Shown: positions 27,183-36,484, numbered from the stretch's first letter. The stretch: DNA of 64,000 nucleotides from Bacillus vallismortis (GCF_040784915.1 NZ_CP160797.1:1974137-2038136); one strand, 5' to 3'. The notes: generated from the sequence alone by a model not told the origin. A program made the numbers and translations.

Positions 27183-27440
27183 ATGAGCGAGGCAAAGAAA
27201 AAGCATGAGTTTTTGAAAAGTATTATGAGTGTGGTAGAGCCAGGTGAATTTGTAGCTGCCCGAAATAAAGCTGCTGATGAACTTATTGAAGAGCTAAAAA
27301 AGAATTGTTACACGTATGGTGACATTTTAAACGCTTTGAATGACTTGCCGATTTACAATTTCACATCTGAACAGAGAGAAATTATAGATACAGCAAAGGG
27401 AATTATTGAGGTTCAAATGAGGGCTGTTAGGTGCCGTTAA
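27183..27440 (+). CDS. Hypothetical phage protein before HNH, 85 aa
   Basis: GAAGGAGGG upstream. Helical, charged (ARNKAADELIEELKKN, about residues 26-41). It overlaps the HNH gene by 10 bases. The 240 bases upstream hold two long-range pairings: AGGGGGA/TCCCCCT (27040/27071) and TAAACTGC/GCAGTTTA (27091/27151). Confidence 0.65.
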   Translation: MSEAKKKHEFLKSIMSVVEPGEFVAARNKAADELIEELKKNCYTYGDILNALNDLPIYNFTSEQREIIDTAKGIIEVQMRAVRCR

Positions 27441-27820
27441 AAAGGTGTAACGCGCCAGCCTGCCGCAACTATGTGGACTGGGCACAGCGCTATTGTGAGA
27501 AGCACGAGGGCTATGCTGACAAGCAATACAACAAAGATGTGAGGTACAACAGGGAGAACAAAGAACTCTATTCTTACTACCATTCGAGAGAGTGGAAACT
27601 TCTTCGAGAACAGAAGCTAAGAGAAAGTAACTATCATTGTGCCGTCTGCGCCTCACAGGGACGTTTAAATAAGTCTCATAGGTTAGTAGTCCATCATAAG
27701 TTTAAAGAGCTTAGAGACGTTTTAAACGATGATCAGGCACGTACTGATTTAAATAATCTTGAGGTGTTATGTCAGTATCATCATAACCAAGTCACGTTTG
27801 GGAAAGGAGAAGGTAATTAG
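27431..27820 (+). CDS. HNH endonuclease
   Basis: 129 residues from GTG. Zinc Cys pairs CHCAVCASQG-like (NYHCAVCASQ, about residues 67-76), the HNH core VVHHKFKELRD (about 87-97) and CQYHHNQVTFG (about 114-124). In HK97-type phages an HNH protein next to the terminase genes is part of cos cleavage. Its position before terS fits. Confidence 0.9.
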   Translation: MPLKRCNAPACRNYVDWAQRYCEKHEGYADKQYNKDVRYNRENKELYSYYHSREWKLLREQKLRESNYHCAVCASQGRLNKSHRLVVHHKFKELRDVLNDDQARTDLNNLEVLCQYHHNQVTFGKGEGN

Positions 27821-27910
27821 ATGAGCAACAGAACGTTTCATTTGATCGGAATTATTGCGAGTGGTATCAGCGTCATTATTTCCACTACAGCATTAATTTT
27901 GTCGCTTTAA
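27821..27910 (+). CDS. 29-residue membrane peptide
   Basis: ATG with AAAGGAGAAGG upstream. Almost wholly hydrophobic (LIGIIASGISVIISTTALIL). It lies between HNH and the terminase. No function assigned. Confidence 0.5.
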   Translation: MSNRTFHLIGIIASGISVIISTTALILSL

Positions 27911-28143
27911 GTCCCCCCGAACTTTAACCGGGTACCAAAAAAATTTTCCTGGGCATCGGCGCCCCCTCAACTTTGTAAAAAATGTTGAAATGAAATTTTG
28001 AGATTTGCTATTTTAGCCGGATTTTGAATACTGAAATATTACGCGCGATCCCTTATCTCGTATGAGTTGATCGGCGTTTTTGTCGTTCGCTGATTTTACC
28101 GAAATTTATGTGATGTATTTTGGACGAAAGGTGGTGGTTTTGA
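27911..28143. other. Gap before terS, candidate cos region
   Basis: No gene. Locally GC-rich blocks (GTCCCCCCGAAC, CCGGGTACC, CATCGGCGCCCCCTC) stand in an AT-rich setting between HNH and terS, where cos sites of related phages lie. GGCGCC at about 27959 is a palindrome. The cut site cannot be placed by eye. Confidence 0.4.
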
Positions 28144-28629
28144 TTGGCGAGACGAAAACAATTAACGGAAACGTTAAAAGGACAAATTACCAACGAAGAG
28201 CGGGAAGAGCGTCTGCAGCAGGAAGAAAAACTGAAAGATTTTGCGCCCTTGCATGAAAAGCCACCATACTGGCTGTCCACTATGGCGAAGAATGAATGGC
28301 GGCGCATCTACCCGCACATTATCAATTTGCCAATTTCTGAATTAGATTCGGCGTTGCTGGCGATCTATTGCAACAGCTATGCACAGTATCGGGAAGCGAT
28401 GGCCGATATAGCCAAAGACGGCCAAGTCATGTTTGAAAAAAACAGCCGGGGTGAGACGGTTAAAAAGAAAAATCCATCTGTGGATATAATGAACAGCATG
28501 TCTAAAGAGATCCGGGGCATTGCCGGCCAGCTTGGTCTGTCTCTGGATTCACGTCTTCGAATCGTCGGCCTCGACAGCGACAGCGAGGAACATGATGAGT
28601 TTGGAGCAATGGCGATAGATGACGATTGA
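28144..28629 (+). CDS. Terminase small subunit (P27 family)
   Basis: 161 residues from TTG with GAAAGGTGG upstream. Typical terS pattern: basic start MARRKQL, PPYWLSTMAKNEWRRIYPHI (about residues 39-58), helical core and acidic end. It recognises the packaging site and loads the large subunit. Overlaps terL by 11 bases. Confidence 0.88.
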   Translation: MARRKQLTETLKGQITNEEREERLQQEEKLKDFAPLHEKPPYWLSTMAKNEWRRIYPHIINLPISELDSALLAIYCNSYAQYREAMADIAKDGQVMFEKNSRGETVKKKNPSVDIMNSMSKEIRGIAGQLGLSLDSRLRIVGLDSDSEEHDEFGAMAIDDD

Positions 28630-30352
28630 ACATCTTGACCCCGGCACGCTTTATGCGAAAAAGGTTGTCAGCGGAGAAATAACGGCATGCAAGAAAGTCA
28701 TAAAAGCCTGTCAGCGTCACCTGAGAGATTTGGAAAGAGCAGCTGACCCGTCTTATGAATATGAATACAGACCTGAAAAAGCAAAAAAGGTCATTAAGTT
28801 TCTTGAGATGCTGCCAGATATATCAACGGGAAAGCCCACAAAGCTGGCTTTGTTTCAAAAGTTCATTGTGTACATGCTCTATGCTTGGAGGAATAAAGAA
28901 ACCGGCTTCCGGCGATTCACCAAAGCGTATATAAGCATGGCGAGAAAGGGCGGTAAATCTGTACTCGTTGCAGGTCTATCACTATACGAGTTGATTTACG
29001 GCGAAGCACCTAAGTTTGACAGGCAAATTTATGCGACAGCTAATTCAAGAGGCCAGGCGAAAACCGTCTTTAAAATGATCTCGATGCAGCTTAAGAAGAT
29101 ACGTAGTAGATCGAAATTCATGAGGAAATGGACAAAGATTATACAAAATGAAATTCGGTATCTGAAAGATGATTGTGTGATTATGCCTTTATCAAGGGAT
29201 ACCGACAACTTGGACAGCTTGAACGTTCTTATCGGAATTCTCGACGAGTACCACACGGCGTCCAACACAAAAATGATGGAGGTCCTGGAGTCTTCCCAAG
29301 GTCAGCAGGACCAGGGCCTTATCTTAATCATTAGTACAGCCGGTTTCAAGCTGAACGGCCCCATGTATTCGCAAGAGTATCCTTATGTCGATGATATTCT
29401 AAGTGGTCGTAAAGAAAACGACAACTATTTTGCGATTGTCTACGAACAAGATGACGAAGAGGAAATTTATGACGAAAGCACGTGGATAAAAAGCAATCCA
29501 CTTCTTGAGGTGGAGGGTTTACAAAAGAAAATCTTGAAAAACCTCCGCAAGAAATTGAAAGAGGCTCTTGATAAAGATGATCTAAACGGTACACTCGTAA
29601 AAAACTTTAATATATGGCAGTCTGCTTCCTCTGAAAGCTTTATCAACGGGAACGATTGGAAAAAGCGCGGTGTGGATACTGCGCCAGACATTACAGGAAA
29701 GCCGGTCTACATAGGGATTGACTTATCACGAACTGATGATTTATCAGCCCTTGGCTTCATTTATCCGTTAGAGGATGAGAATGAGACATTTTATGTAGAC
29801 AGCCATTCATTTGTTGGAACAAAAGGCGGACTGGATAATAAAATTGAGCGTGACAAACTGGACTATCGTACTCTTGCGAAAGCCGGATACTGTACAATCA
29901 CTGACAAAAAATCTGGAATCATTAATCTGCAGCAGGTTGTGGATTATATGATCAATCATATTAAAGAATTTGATTTGCAAGTAAAAGGAATCTTCTTTGA
30001 CCCTTACAATATCTCTTTATTCTTAAATGAAATTGAGAAATACGGCTATGAGGATGTGCTGATTGAAGTTCGTCAAGGTCCTCGCACATTATCTGAACCA
30101 ACAAAAGATTTTCGTTTGAATGTATTCGACGGGAAAGTCATACACAGTAAGAATCCATTGCTTGATACGGCGATGCACAATGCAATGATGAAAAAAGTGA
30201 ATGATACGATTTTAATCGACAAAGCGCTTTATAGGGAAAAGATTGACCCTGCAGCGGCAATGATGAACGCACACACGGGCGCTATGTACCATTACAAACA
30301 AGAGGAATTTGACTGGAACTCTTATTATGAAAGCGAAGAATTTACTCTTTAG
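28619..30352 (+). CDS. Terminase large subunit
   Basis: 577 residues. ATPase: Walker A-like SMARKGGKSVLVA (about residues 107-119), Walker B LIGILDEYH (about 204-212), coupling motif LIIISTAG (about 233-240). Nuclease domain with the acidic IGIDLSRTDD (about 365-374) and IFFDPYN (about 461-467). Terminase_1 type as in HK97/phi105. Drives DNA into the prohead. Confidence 0.95.
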   Translation: MTIEHLDPGTLYAKKVVSGEITACKKVIKACQRHLRDLERAADPSYEYEYRPEKAKKVIKFLEMLPDISTGKPTKLALFQKFIVYMLYAWRNKETGFRRFTKAYISMARKGGKSVLVAGLSLYELIYGEAPKFDRQIYATANSRGQAKTVFKMISMQLKKIRSRSKFMRKWTKIIQNEIRYLKDDCVIMPLSRDTDNLDSLNVLIGILDEYHTASNTKMMEVLESSQGQQDQGLILIISTAGFKLNGPMYSQEYPYVDDILSGRKENDNYFAIVYEQDDEEEIYDESTWIKSNPLLEVEGLQKKILKNLRKKLKEALDKDDLNGTLVKNFNIWQSASSESFINGNDWKKRGVDTAPDITGKPVYIGIDLSRTDDLSALGFIYPLEDENETFYVDSHSFVGTKGGLDNKIERDKLDYRTLAKAGYCTITDKKSGIINLQQVVDYMINHIKEFDLQVKGIFFDPYNISLFLNEIEKYGYEDVLIEVRQGPRTLSEPTKDFRLNVFDGKVIHSKNPLLDTAMHNAMMKKVNDTILIDKALYREKIDPAAAMMNAHTGAMYHYKQEEFDWNSYYESEEFTL

Positions 30353-30367
30353 GGAAGGAGGGGCGCC

Positions 30368-30574
30368 ATGAAAATCGGAAAAATAAATACATTTTTGTTG
30401 GGAGTATGTCAGTTTATTAAGTTGAACTTGCATACTCTTTTATTTTTGGCCGGCTTGTTTGTTATCGACTATGGGGTTTTCTATCTTCATCCAGTAGCGG
30501 GCTTTATTGTGGCAGGTCTTTTTCTCGTTCTTATTGCCTTCTTGCTGAATCCAAAAGAAGAGGAAGGGAGGTGA
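30368..30574 (+). CDS. DUF1056-like membrane protein, 68 aa
   Basis: GGAAGGAGG upstream. Two hydrophobic segments (TLLFLAGLFVIDYGVFYL and GFIVAGLFLVLIAFLL) and an acidic end. A small membrane protein of this form lies between terL and portal in many Bacillus and Lactobacillus siphophages. Confidence 0.7.
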   Translation: MKIGKINTFLLGVCQFIKLNLHTLLFLAGLFVIDYGVFYLHPVAGFIVAGLFLVLIAFLLNPKEEEGR

Positions 30575-30578
30575 TTAA

Positions 30579-31805
30579 GTGGCATTCTTTCGATCATTAG
30601 ATAATCAGAGCCCAGGAGCACGAGAATTCAATGAAATTATTCTTGGCTTAGATGGACTGTCTTACACGTCTGTAAGTGCAATCAAAAACAGCGATGTATT
30701 TACGGCAGTTCTTACTCTTTCTTCAGATATTGCTGCATCACCCATCATGGTTACTCAGAATGGCGTTGAGGAAAAGGATACTGACTTGTTCAGGCTGCTG
30801 AATGAGAAGCCCAATGATTATTATTCGGGTTACTTTTTTAAATTTATTCTTGTGGCCAATGCTTTAATGAACGGCCAGTCTTACGCGGAAATAGTCCGGG
30901 ACAAAGAGGGGACGCCATTAGAGCTGATTCATTTATTGAATAGTGAAGTCTATGCCGAGCAGCTGCAGGACCGAAACGAAATTCTTTACCGGTATTATCC
31001 GTCAGGCGGCAAAGAAAGAGTTTTGAAGCCTGAAAATGTACTACACATTAAATTTTTCAGCATGGACGGGATAACGGGGATGAGTCCTCTTTCTAGTCTT
31101 AAGCATGAGATTGAAAGCCAGGAGGCTGGGAAACGCCTTGTCACAGACTTTTTCAGAAGAGGCGTCAACTTAAGCGGTATTGTAAACATGAAAAAAGGGC
31201 ATTTGTCTTCTGAAGCAAAGGACAAAATCCGTAATGAATTTGAAAAAGCAAACTCTGGCATAAAGAATCAGCAGCGGGTTGTTGTGCTTGATGAAAACAT
31301 GGAGTTTAGCCAATTAGAAATCAATACGAAAGTGCTTGAGGTCGTGAATAACTACACGCATTCAACGAAACAGATAGCCAAAGTGTTCGGCCTGCCGGCA
31401 CACAAGCTGGGCATTGAGCAGGTCAACACGTCACTTGAACAAGCAAACCTGGACTACCTGACAAATACGCTATCCAACTATTTTGCGGCCATCGCCTCAG
31501 AGCTTAATTTCAAAATGCTGCCGTATCCTTTAAACCTGCAGCGGAAATTTCAGTTCGACACACGGCGATTTAGAGAAACGGACGCAAAAACGAAGCGTGA
31601 AAATGTCATTGCCTTGCTGCAAAACGGTATTTTCTCCCTCAACAATGCGCTGGCTGAGTACGGATACGAGCCAATACCAAACGGGGACAATCGTTACATG
31701 AGTTTGAACTATGTAAACATTGATTTAATGGACGAGATTCAGAAGGCAAAAGCAAAGAGCCTGCCGATCTCGTCAGCAGGTGAAGGAGGTGAGGGAAATG
31801 TCTAA
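30579..31805 (+). CDS. Portal protein (HK97 family)
   Basis: 408 residues from GTG with GGGAGGTGA upstream. HK97-type portal features: early KNSDVFTAVLTLSSDIA (about residues 35-51), NGQSYAEIVRD (about 96-106), HIKFFSMDGITGMSPLS (about 153-169), and AKVFGLPAHKLG (about 267-278). Forms the dodecameric DNA gate at the unique vertex. Overlaps the protease gene by 8 bases. Confidence 0.95.
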   Translation: MAFFRSLDNQSPGAREFNEIILGLDGLSYTSVSAIKNSDVFTAVLTLSSDIAASPIMVTQNGVEEKDTDLFRLLNEKPNDYYSGYFFKFILVANALMNGQSYAEIVRDKEGTPLELIHLLNSEVYAEQLQDRNEILYRYYPSGGKERVLKPENVLHIKFFSMDGITGMSPLSSLKHEIESQEAGKRLVTDFFRRGVNLSGIVNMKKGHLSSEAKDKIRNEFEKANSGIKNQQRVVVLDENMEFSQLEINTKVLEVVNNYTHSTKQIAKVFGLPAHKLGIEQVNTSLEQANLDYLTNTLSNYFAAIASELNFKMLPYPLNLQRKFQFDTRRFRETDAKTKRENVIALLQNGIFSLNNALAEYGYEPIPNGDNRYMSLNYVNIDLMDEIQKAKAKSLPISSAGEGGEGNV

Positions 31806-32394
31806 GGAAGTAGAGGTTAGAACGTCGCAGGAAGGGTCCTTAAAAGCTCATTCTGAGGATGACGGCCCGAAGGTGATTAGTGGGTACGCTTTAAAGTTTG
31901 GCACACGCAGCCACAACCTGGGCGGTTTTATTGAAATGATTGATAAAAGAGCCCTTGATCATACAGACATGAGCGATGTGCGGGCTTTAATTGATCATGA
32001 CCCATCCAAAATTCTTGGTCGTACGTCTGCCGGCACGCTTAAGCTTGAAGTTGATGACATCGGCTTAAGGTTCGATGTTACTTTGCCGAATACACAGTAC
32101 GCATCGGATTTATACGAAAATCTGCGGGTTCGCAATATCTCTAATTGTTCGTTCGGCTTTATGCTGGGGAAGGATGGGGATAGTTTTACTCGTGACCAGG
32201 AAACCGGCCTGCCGTTGCGGAGCTTGAGAAACATTTCAAAGCTTACAGATGTGTCAGTCGTTACTTATCCGGCTTATGAAGACACTGACGTAACAATTGC
32301 CAAACGGAATTTACAGCAGTACGAGGAAAGAAACCGGAATCCGGAAAAAGAAAAGCTGCTGTTGCAGCTGGATTTATTAAAAATAGGATTGTAA
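31798..32394 (+). CDS. Prohead protease (HK97 family)
   Basis: 198 residues from ATG with GAAGGAGGTGAGGG upstream. S78/U35 protease: ISGYALKFGTRSHN (about residues 27-40), the catalytic His in ALIDHDPSKILGRTSAGT (about 62-79), the catalytic Ser in NISNCSFGFML (about 112-122), and LTDVSVVTYPAYEDT near the end. It removes the capsid N-terminal part during maturation. Confidence 0.93.
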   Translation: MSKEVEVRTSQEGSLKAHSEDDGPKVISGYALKFGTRSHNLGGFIEMIDKRALDHTDMSDVRALIDHDPSKILGRTSAGTLKLEVDDIGLRFDVTLPNTQYASDLYENLRVRNISNCSFGFMLGKDGDSFTRDQETGLPLRSLRNISKLTDVSVVTYPAYEDTDVTIAKRNLQQYEERNRNPEKEKLLLQLDLLKIGL

Positions 32395-32424
32395 AAGCAC
32401 TCGAAAACCGGGTGCTTATTTTAT
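32395..32424 (+). terminator. Weak hairpin between protease and capsid
   Basis: AAGCAC and GTGCTT with a 12-base loop, then ATTTTATTT. It probably only reduces read-through or trims the capsid mRNA. Confidence 0.4.
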
Positions 32425-32442
32425 TTGAAAAGGAGCAAACAC

Positions 32443-33648
32443 ATGTTAACTGAAAAAATTAAGGAACTACGATCACAGATTGTTAAAAAACAAACGGCCA
32501 TTAATACAAAAATCACAGATGCCCAAAAACGAGCAGAGGAAGACAAGCTGGACGAAGCTACAGCTCTGAAAGGTGAAATTACCTCCTTGAAAGAAGAGCT
32601 TGACGGCCTGCAGAAAAAGCTTGCGGAGTATGAAGAGTTAGCCGGGCTTAAGCCGGAGAACCCTGCACCAGCTGGGGGTAAAGAAGAAGACGACGAGGAG
32701 AAAAGATCAATGCATGGCGGTGGCTTCCGTACAATCATAAAACCAGGTAAGACAGAAGAGGTAAGAGCTTTTGAAGAGTTTCTACGTTCTAAAGGAGAAC
32801 AGAGGGACGGGTTGAAATCTGATGGCGCTGAGGCGATTATCCCTATTGAGGTACTTACTACACCACAACGGGAGCCAGAGGATGTTGTGGATTTAGGCGA
32901 GATCGTAAACAAGGTTCCGGTGAAAACAGCCTCTGGTAGTTATCCAGTTCTTGCTAACGCGGACACAAAGTTAGTTTCTGTAGCTGAGTTAGAGAAAAAC
33001 CCTGAATTGGCCAAACCTAAGTTCAATAAAGTACCTTGGGCCGTAGAAACATATCGCGGTCATCTGCCTATTTCTCAGGAGGCTATTGATGATTCGGGTG
33101 TGGATTTGACTGCTATCGTGGCAAATCATCTGCAGCAGGTAAAACGAAATACAAAAAATGATATTGTTGCAAAAGTGCTGCGCTCATTTCCACAGAAGGC
33201 AGTAACAGGAACTGATGAACTTAAAAAGATTTTTAATGTGGATTTAAAACAAGCCTATAAACGTGACATTGTTGCGACTGCTTCTGCGTTCCAATTCTTA
33301 GATACGTTAAAAGATAAAAACGGACAATACATTTTACAGCAAAGTATTTCTTCTCCTTCAGGAAAATCATTATTTGGCAGACCGGTTTCAACTGTTGATG
33401 ACACAATCTTAGGTGAAAAAGATGGCGACGCAGTTATGTTCATTGGTGACTTGAAAAAAGCCGTCTTCTTCGCAAATCGTGTGGAGGCTACTGCGAAATG
33501 GGTTGAGAATGACGTTTACGGTCAAGTCCTTTCCCTGGCAGTTCGTTTCGATGTGAAAAAAGCTGATGAGAAAGCCGGCTACTTTGTCACTATTAATCAA
33601 ACGACAACTAGCACAGAGGACCAGTCAGCGGTAGACGTGGGGCAGTAA
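32443..33648 (+). CDS. Major capsid protein (HK97 fold) with N-terminal scaffold part
   Basis: 401 residues from ATG with AAAAGGAG upstream; the TTG at 32425 overlaps that site. Residues 1-80 form a charged coiled coil (KIKELRSQIVKKQTAI...), the delta domain that serves as scaffold and is removed by the protease. A flexible acidic linker (GGKEEDDEEKRS) follows. The mature part has HK97-type features: AIIPIEVLTTPQRE, VETYRGHLPISQEAIDDS, and KAVFFANRVEATAKW near the end. Confidence 0.93.
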   Translation: MLTEKIKELRSQIVKKQTAINTKITDAQKRAEEDKLDEATALKGEITSLKEELDGLQKKLAEYEELAGLKPENPAPAGGKEEDDEEKRSMHGGGFRTIIKPGKTEEVRAFEEFLRSKGEQRDGLKSDGAEAIIPIEVLTTPQREPEDVVDLGEIVNKVPVKTASGSYPVLANADTKLVSVAELEKNPELAKPKFNKVPWAVETYRGHLPISQEAIDDSGVDLTAIVANHLQQVKRNTKNDIVAKVLRSFPQKAVTGTDELKKIFNVDLKQAYKRDIVATASAFQFLDTLKDKNGQYILQQSISSPSGKSLFGRPVSTVDDTILGEKDGDAVMFIGDLKKAVFFANRVEATAKWVENDVYGQVLSLAVRFDVKKADEKAGYFVTINQTTTSTEDQSAVDVGQ

Positions 33649-33674
33649 AAAATAATTGAAAAGGATGATTGAAA

Positions 33675-34028
33675 ATGGCGGAAGAATTCCTAAATAAAAG
33701 TGGAAACGTTTGGACAGCATCGGAGATGGACACGGACGGTAAACCGACAACACGGGTTTACCTTGGCGGAAACAGTGAAGAAACTCCTTTGTATATTAAG
33801 GGTTTGCGGGGAGAAACCGGACCGGCCGGACCAAAGGGTGAAAAAGGCGACCCGGCAGTTATTGAAAAGGGAAGTATCACATATGAAATGTTGGCCGACA
33901 ACTCAGTTAGAAGTAATCACATCGGAAAGGGTAGCGTGAAGTTGGATAACCTGAACGGTGAAGTAAAGTCTCTACTTGATGGTATGCAAAAACAAATTGA
34001 TGAATTGAAAGGAACGCCAACAGAATAG
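33675..34028 (+). CDS. Collagen-motif head or connector-associated protein
   Basis: 117 residues; AAAGGATG upstream. Residues about 44-62 are Gly-x-y repeats (GLRGETGPAGPKGEKGDPA), a short collagen-like triple helix. Before it is a beta-like domain (NKSGNVWTASEMD), after it SITYEMLADNSVRSNHIG and a coiled C-terminus. Likely a trimer on the capsid surface, placed between capsid and connector genes. Confidence 0.75.
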   Translation: MAEEFLNKSGNVWTASEMDTDGKPTTRVYLGGNSEETPLYIKGLRGETGPAGPKGEKGDPAVIEKGSITYEMLADNSVRSNHIGKGSVKLDNLNGEVKSLLDGMQKQIDELKGTPTE

Positions 34029-34082
34029 TGACAGAATGGGACGCATACCGGCGTCCCTTTTTGTTTGTAAAGGAGTGTTGGA

Positions 34083-34376
34083 ATGACGCTTGAAGAATTA
34101 AAGCTTGCGATGAGGATAGATCACAACTTTGATGATGGGTTCATCGAGCAGCTGAAAGATGCTGCGGAAGATTATATCAAGGATGCCGTAACGCTTTCGC
34201 CAAACAGGGATGCTTTCTTTCAAAACAACCCTAAGTTTGACACGGCTGTCATGTTCCTGGTCGGTGCCTGGTATGAACAGCGCGTATCCTCCATGGACAA
34301 AGCGTTGCAAGAAATACCTTTCGGCGTAACAAACTTTATTCAGCAATTCAGAGGGGCGTATACAGATGGAATTTAG
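34083..34376 (+). CDS. Head-tail connector (gp6-like)
   Basis: 97 residues, AAAGGAGTG upstream. MTLEELKLAMRID then DDGFIEQLKDAAEDYI is the usual beginning of HK97 gp6-like / DUF3199-type connector proteins that form a ring under the portal. Overlaps the next gene by 11 bases. Confidence 0.82.
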   Translation: MTLEELKLAMRIDHNFDDGFIEQLKDAAEDYIKDAVTLSPNRDAFFQNNPKFDTAVMFLVGAWYEQRVSSMDKALQEIPFGVTNFIQQFRGAYTDGI

Positions 34377-34692
34377 CCGGCTCAATACACGCATCGCTTT
34401 TGTTACACGAAAGAACAGGAAGGACCCGGAAACCAGGGAGAATATTGAGGTGAATGAACCCTTATTTTCTTGCTGGGCTGAGATAAGAGAACAGAAGTTA
34501 AGGGAAAAGCTCACGACAGCTGGTACCTTCTTAGAGAACAGCCTTACGTTCATTATTCGCTATCAGCAAGTTAAGAAGGCGACAAATAACATGCATGTTC
34601 TTCATGATGATGAGCTTTACGAAATAAAAGACATTCTTCCAAACTCTCAGAACAAAAACCTGATCAATGTTTTTGCGGAGAAGGTGAGCTGA
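34366..34692 (+). CDS. Head-tail adaptor/closure protein
   Basis: 108 residues. FSRLNTRIAFVTRKN at the start, CWAEIREQKLRE near residue 36 and YEIKDILPNSQNKNLI near 85 match the phage head-closure (SPP1 gp16-like) family. Start overlaps the previous gene. Confidence 0.82.
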   Translation: MEFSRLNTRIAFVTRKNRKDPETRENIEVNEPLFSCWAEIREQKLREKLTTAGTFLENSLTFIIRYQQVKKATNNMHVLHDDELYEIKDILPNSQNKNLINVFAEKVS

Positions 34693-35075
34693 TGCCGCGG
34701 CAAGATGATGGAATAGGCGGCATAGAAAAAGAGCTTGATAAGCTTGCGAGAAAGAATACCAGGGCGGCCAAAGCAGCCGTTCAGGCAGGCGCTCAGGTTT
34801 TTGCTGAAGCTTTGGAACGTAACACACCTCCAGGCAGAGACAGCAGCCACAAGATGCACATGAAAGATAATGTGGTGTATTCAAAGGCGAAGGAAGACGG
34901 GGAGATATATGCAAGTGTGGGTTATGGAAAAGAAACAGCATCCCGCCTGCACTTCTCTAACTTTGGAACGATCAAGCAACCCCCGCAGCACTTCATTGAG
35001 AGGACATCAAACGAAATGGAGCAAACGGTTTTGCAGATTGTACAGCAAGTTTACATGAGGGAGCTGGGACTATGA
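34692..35075 (+). CDS. HK97 gp10-like tail-completion protein
   Basis: 127 residues. Pattern: helical start (IEKELDKLARKNTRAAK), NTPPGRDSSHKMHMKDNVV (about residues 37-55), VGYGKETASRLHFSNFGT (about 75-92), PPQHFIERTSNEM. This is the gp10/HK97-like family acting at the head-tail joint. Overlaps both neighbours by a few bases. Confidence 0.85.
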   Translation: MPRQDDGIGGIEKELDKLARKNTRAAKAAVQAGAQVFAEALERNTPPGRDSSHKMHMKDNVVYSKAKEDGEIYASVGYGKETASRLHFSNFGTIKQPPQHFIERTSNEMEQTVLQIVQQVYMRELGL

Positions 35076-35491
35076 TGCTTCCCATTCAGGAAGTTGAAAA
35101 GCTTTTAAGTGAAAACGAAACCCTTACTTCTCTTGTGGACATTGACCGGATATTCCTGGTCTTTGTTCCAGAAGAAGATCAGGACATAGAAAAGGCCCCA
35201 ATGATTCGCATTAACGAGCTTGAGAGCCACAGAGAAGACTATGCGGACGATAGGGCCCTAACGTTTGAGGTTGATATTCAAATAGATCTATGGACCAAAA
35301 CAATAAAGGACGCCCAGGCTATTCAGCCTGTGATTGATCAGATCATGGCAGAGAACGACTACAAACAATATGCGTCAGCCTTTGACCGTGACCCGGATAT
35401 TGCGCTATACCGATACGCCAGGAGATACAGAGCGACCAAATTAATTGATATTCAAAAAATAAATATAGAAAAGGATGATATGAATGGCTAA
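35072..35491 (+). CDS. Minor tail/tail-terminator-like protein
   Basis: 139 residues. DRIFLVFVPEEDQDIEKAP (about residues 25-43), FEVDIQIDLWTK (about 65-76) and YRYARRYRATKLIDIQ at the end fit the family of tail-completion proteins (SPP1 gp17/HK97 gp9-like). Two adjacent ATG codons are possible starts. Confidence 0.75.
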   Translation: MMLPIQEVEKLLSENETLTSLVDIDRIFLVFVPEEDQDIEKAPMIRINELESHREDYADDRALTFEVDIQIDLWTKTIKDAQAIQPVIDQIMAENDYKQYASAFDRDPDIALYRYARRYRATKLIDIQKINIEKDDMNG

Positions 35492-36065
35492 GACGGGACT
35501 AAGCGGCATTAAATATGCCGAGCTTGTTGATGAAAAAGCCTCTGCTATCGTAGATATGCCTGGGGCAATTGAAGCGAAGCTGGACGTTTCTTCTGAACTA
35601 TCACCCCTTTATGCAGATGATGGCATTTATGCGGTTAAGAGTTCAGGAGTTAGTGAAACAAAACTGGAATTAAACGTTGCAGACCTTACCACAGAAATGA
35701 AAAGGACTCTTTTAGGTGTGCAGGTTGTTGATGGTATTGAAGAGTATCATAAAGATATGGAGCCGCCTTACGTGTGCATCACATGGCGTCAAAAACACCA
35801 TGAGAAAGGCTATGTGTATTATGCCTTGTTAAAAGGGAAATTTGGCATCCCTTCTGTGGAAGGAAAAACAAAAGAAGATAAAGTGGACTATCAAACAGAT
35901 TCGATCGAAGGGCAATTCTTGCCGCGTAAAGCAGATGGACTTGTGTTCCTGATTGGTTACGATCAAAACGATGGATTTACATTAGAGAAATTCTATCAAC
36001 GTGCTTATGGGATGCTGCCAGACGGCATGACAACAGAAGAAGTAAGTGCAGACTTAGGAAAATAA
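35484..36065 (+). CDS. Major tail protein (phi13 type)
   Basis: 193 residues with AAAGGATGA upstream. GLSGIKYAELVDE at the start, GVSETKLELNVADLT (about residues 55-69), and YVYYALLKGKFGIPSVE (about 110-126) then VDYQTDSIEGQFLPR: this is the phi13-family tail tube protein. It forms the tail tube hexamers. Confidence 0.9.
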   Translation: MAKTGLSGIKYAELVDEKASAIVDMPGAIEAKLDVSSELSPLYADDGIYAVKSSGVSETKLELNVADLTTEMKRTLLGVQVVDGIEEYHKDMEPPYVCITWRQKHHEKGYVYYALLKGKFGIPSVEGKTKEDKVDYQTDSIEGQFLPRKADGLVFLIGYDQNDGFTLEKFYQRAYGMLPDGMTTEEVSADLGK

Positions 36066-36121
36066 ACTGGCAGCCGGACAGCGGCTGCTTTTTCTATAAA
36101 AATTAAAAGGTGGGTTTCACA

Positions 36122-36484
36122 ATGGTTAAAGCAGTTTTAAGAGATTATGCCCTAGCCGAAGTAGATGAAAACGGCGATATTGTATCTGTTCCAGAAAAAA
36201 CATTTGTTCAGCCAATTGTTACAGCAAGATATACGTATAGAGCTTTAGAAATACATGCAAAGGCAATGGATGAAGAATCTGGCATGACAGAGCATGATGT
36301 GATGGATGACATGATGACTCTTGTTTTAGACATATTCAAAAATCAATTTACCTTTGATGATATTTTAGACGGTGTTCAATCTGATGATTTATTTGACTGG
36401 CTCAGAGATATTATTGATCAGGTCATGGTCAAAGATAAAAAAAAGGCTCAATTGAAGAAGAAGGCCGAGAAAGCTCAAAAATAA
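36122..36484 (+). CDS. Tail assembly chaperone, short form (gpG-like)
   Basis: 120 residues from ATG with AAAAGGTGG upstream. Acidic helical core (DVMDDMMTLVLDIFK) and a lysine-rich tail (KDKKKAQLKKKAEKAQK). Position between the tail tube and tape measure is the standard one. The slippery site described in the next entries lies 14 codons before its stop. Confidence 0.85.
   Translation: MVKAVLRDYALAEVDENGDIVSVPEKTFVQPIVTARYTYRALEIHAKAMDEESGMTEHDVMDDMMTLVLDIFKNQFTFDDILDGVQSDDLFDWLRDIIDQVMVKDKKKAQLKKKAEKAQK

Noticed and set aside
32421..32912. Long open frame opposite the capsid gene
   Set aside because: It is Ser/Pro-rich without ribosome site and mirrors the charged coiled coil of the capsid scaffold part; composition shadow.
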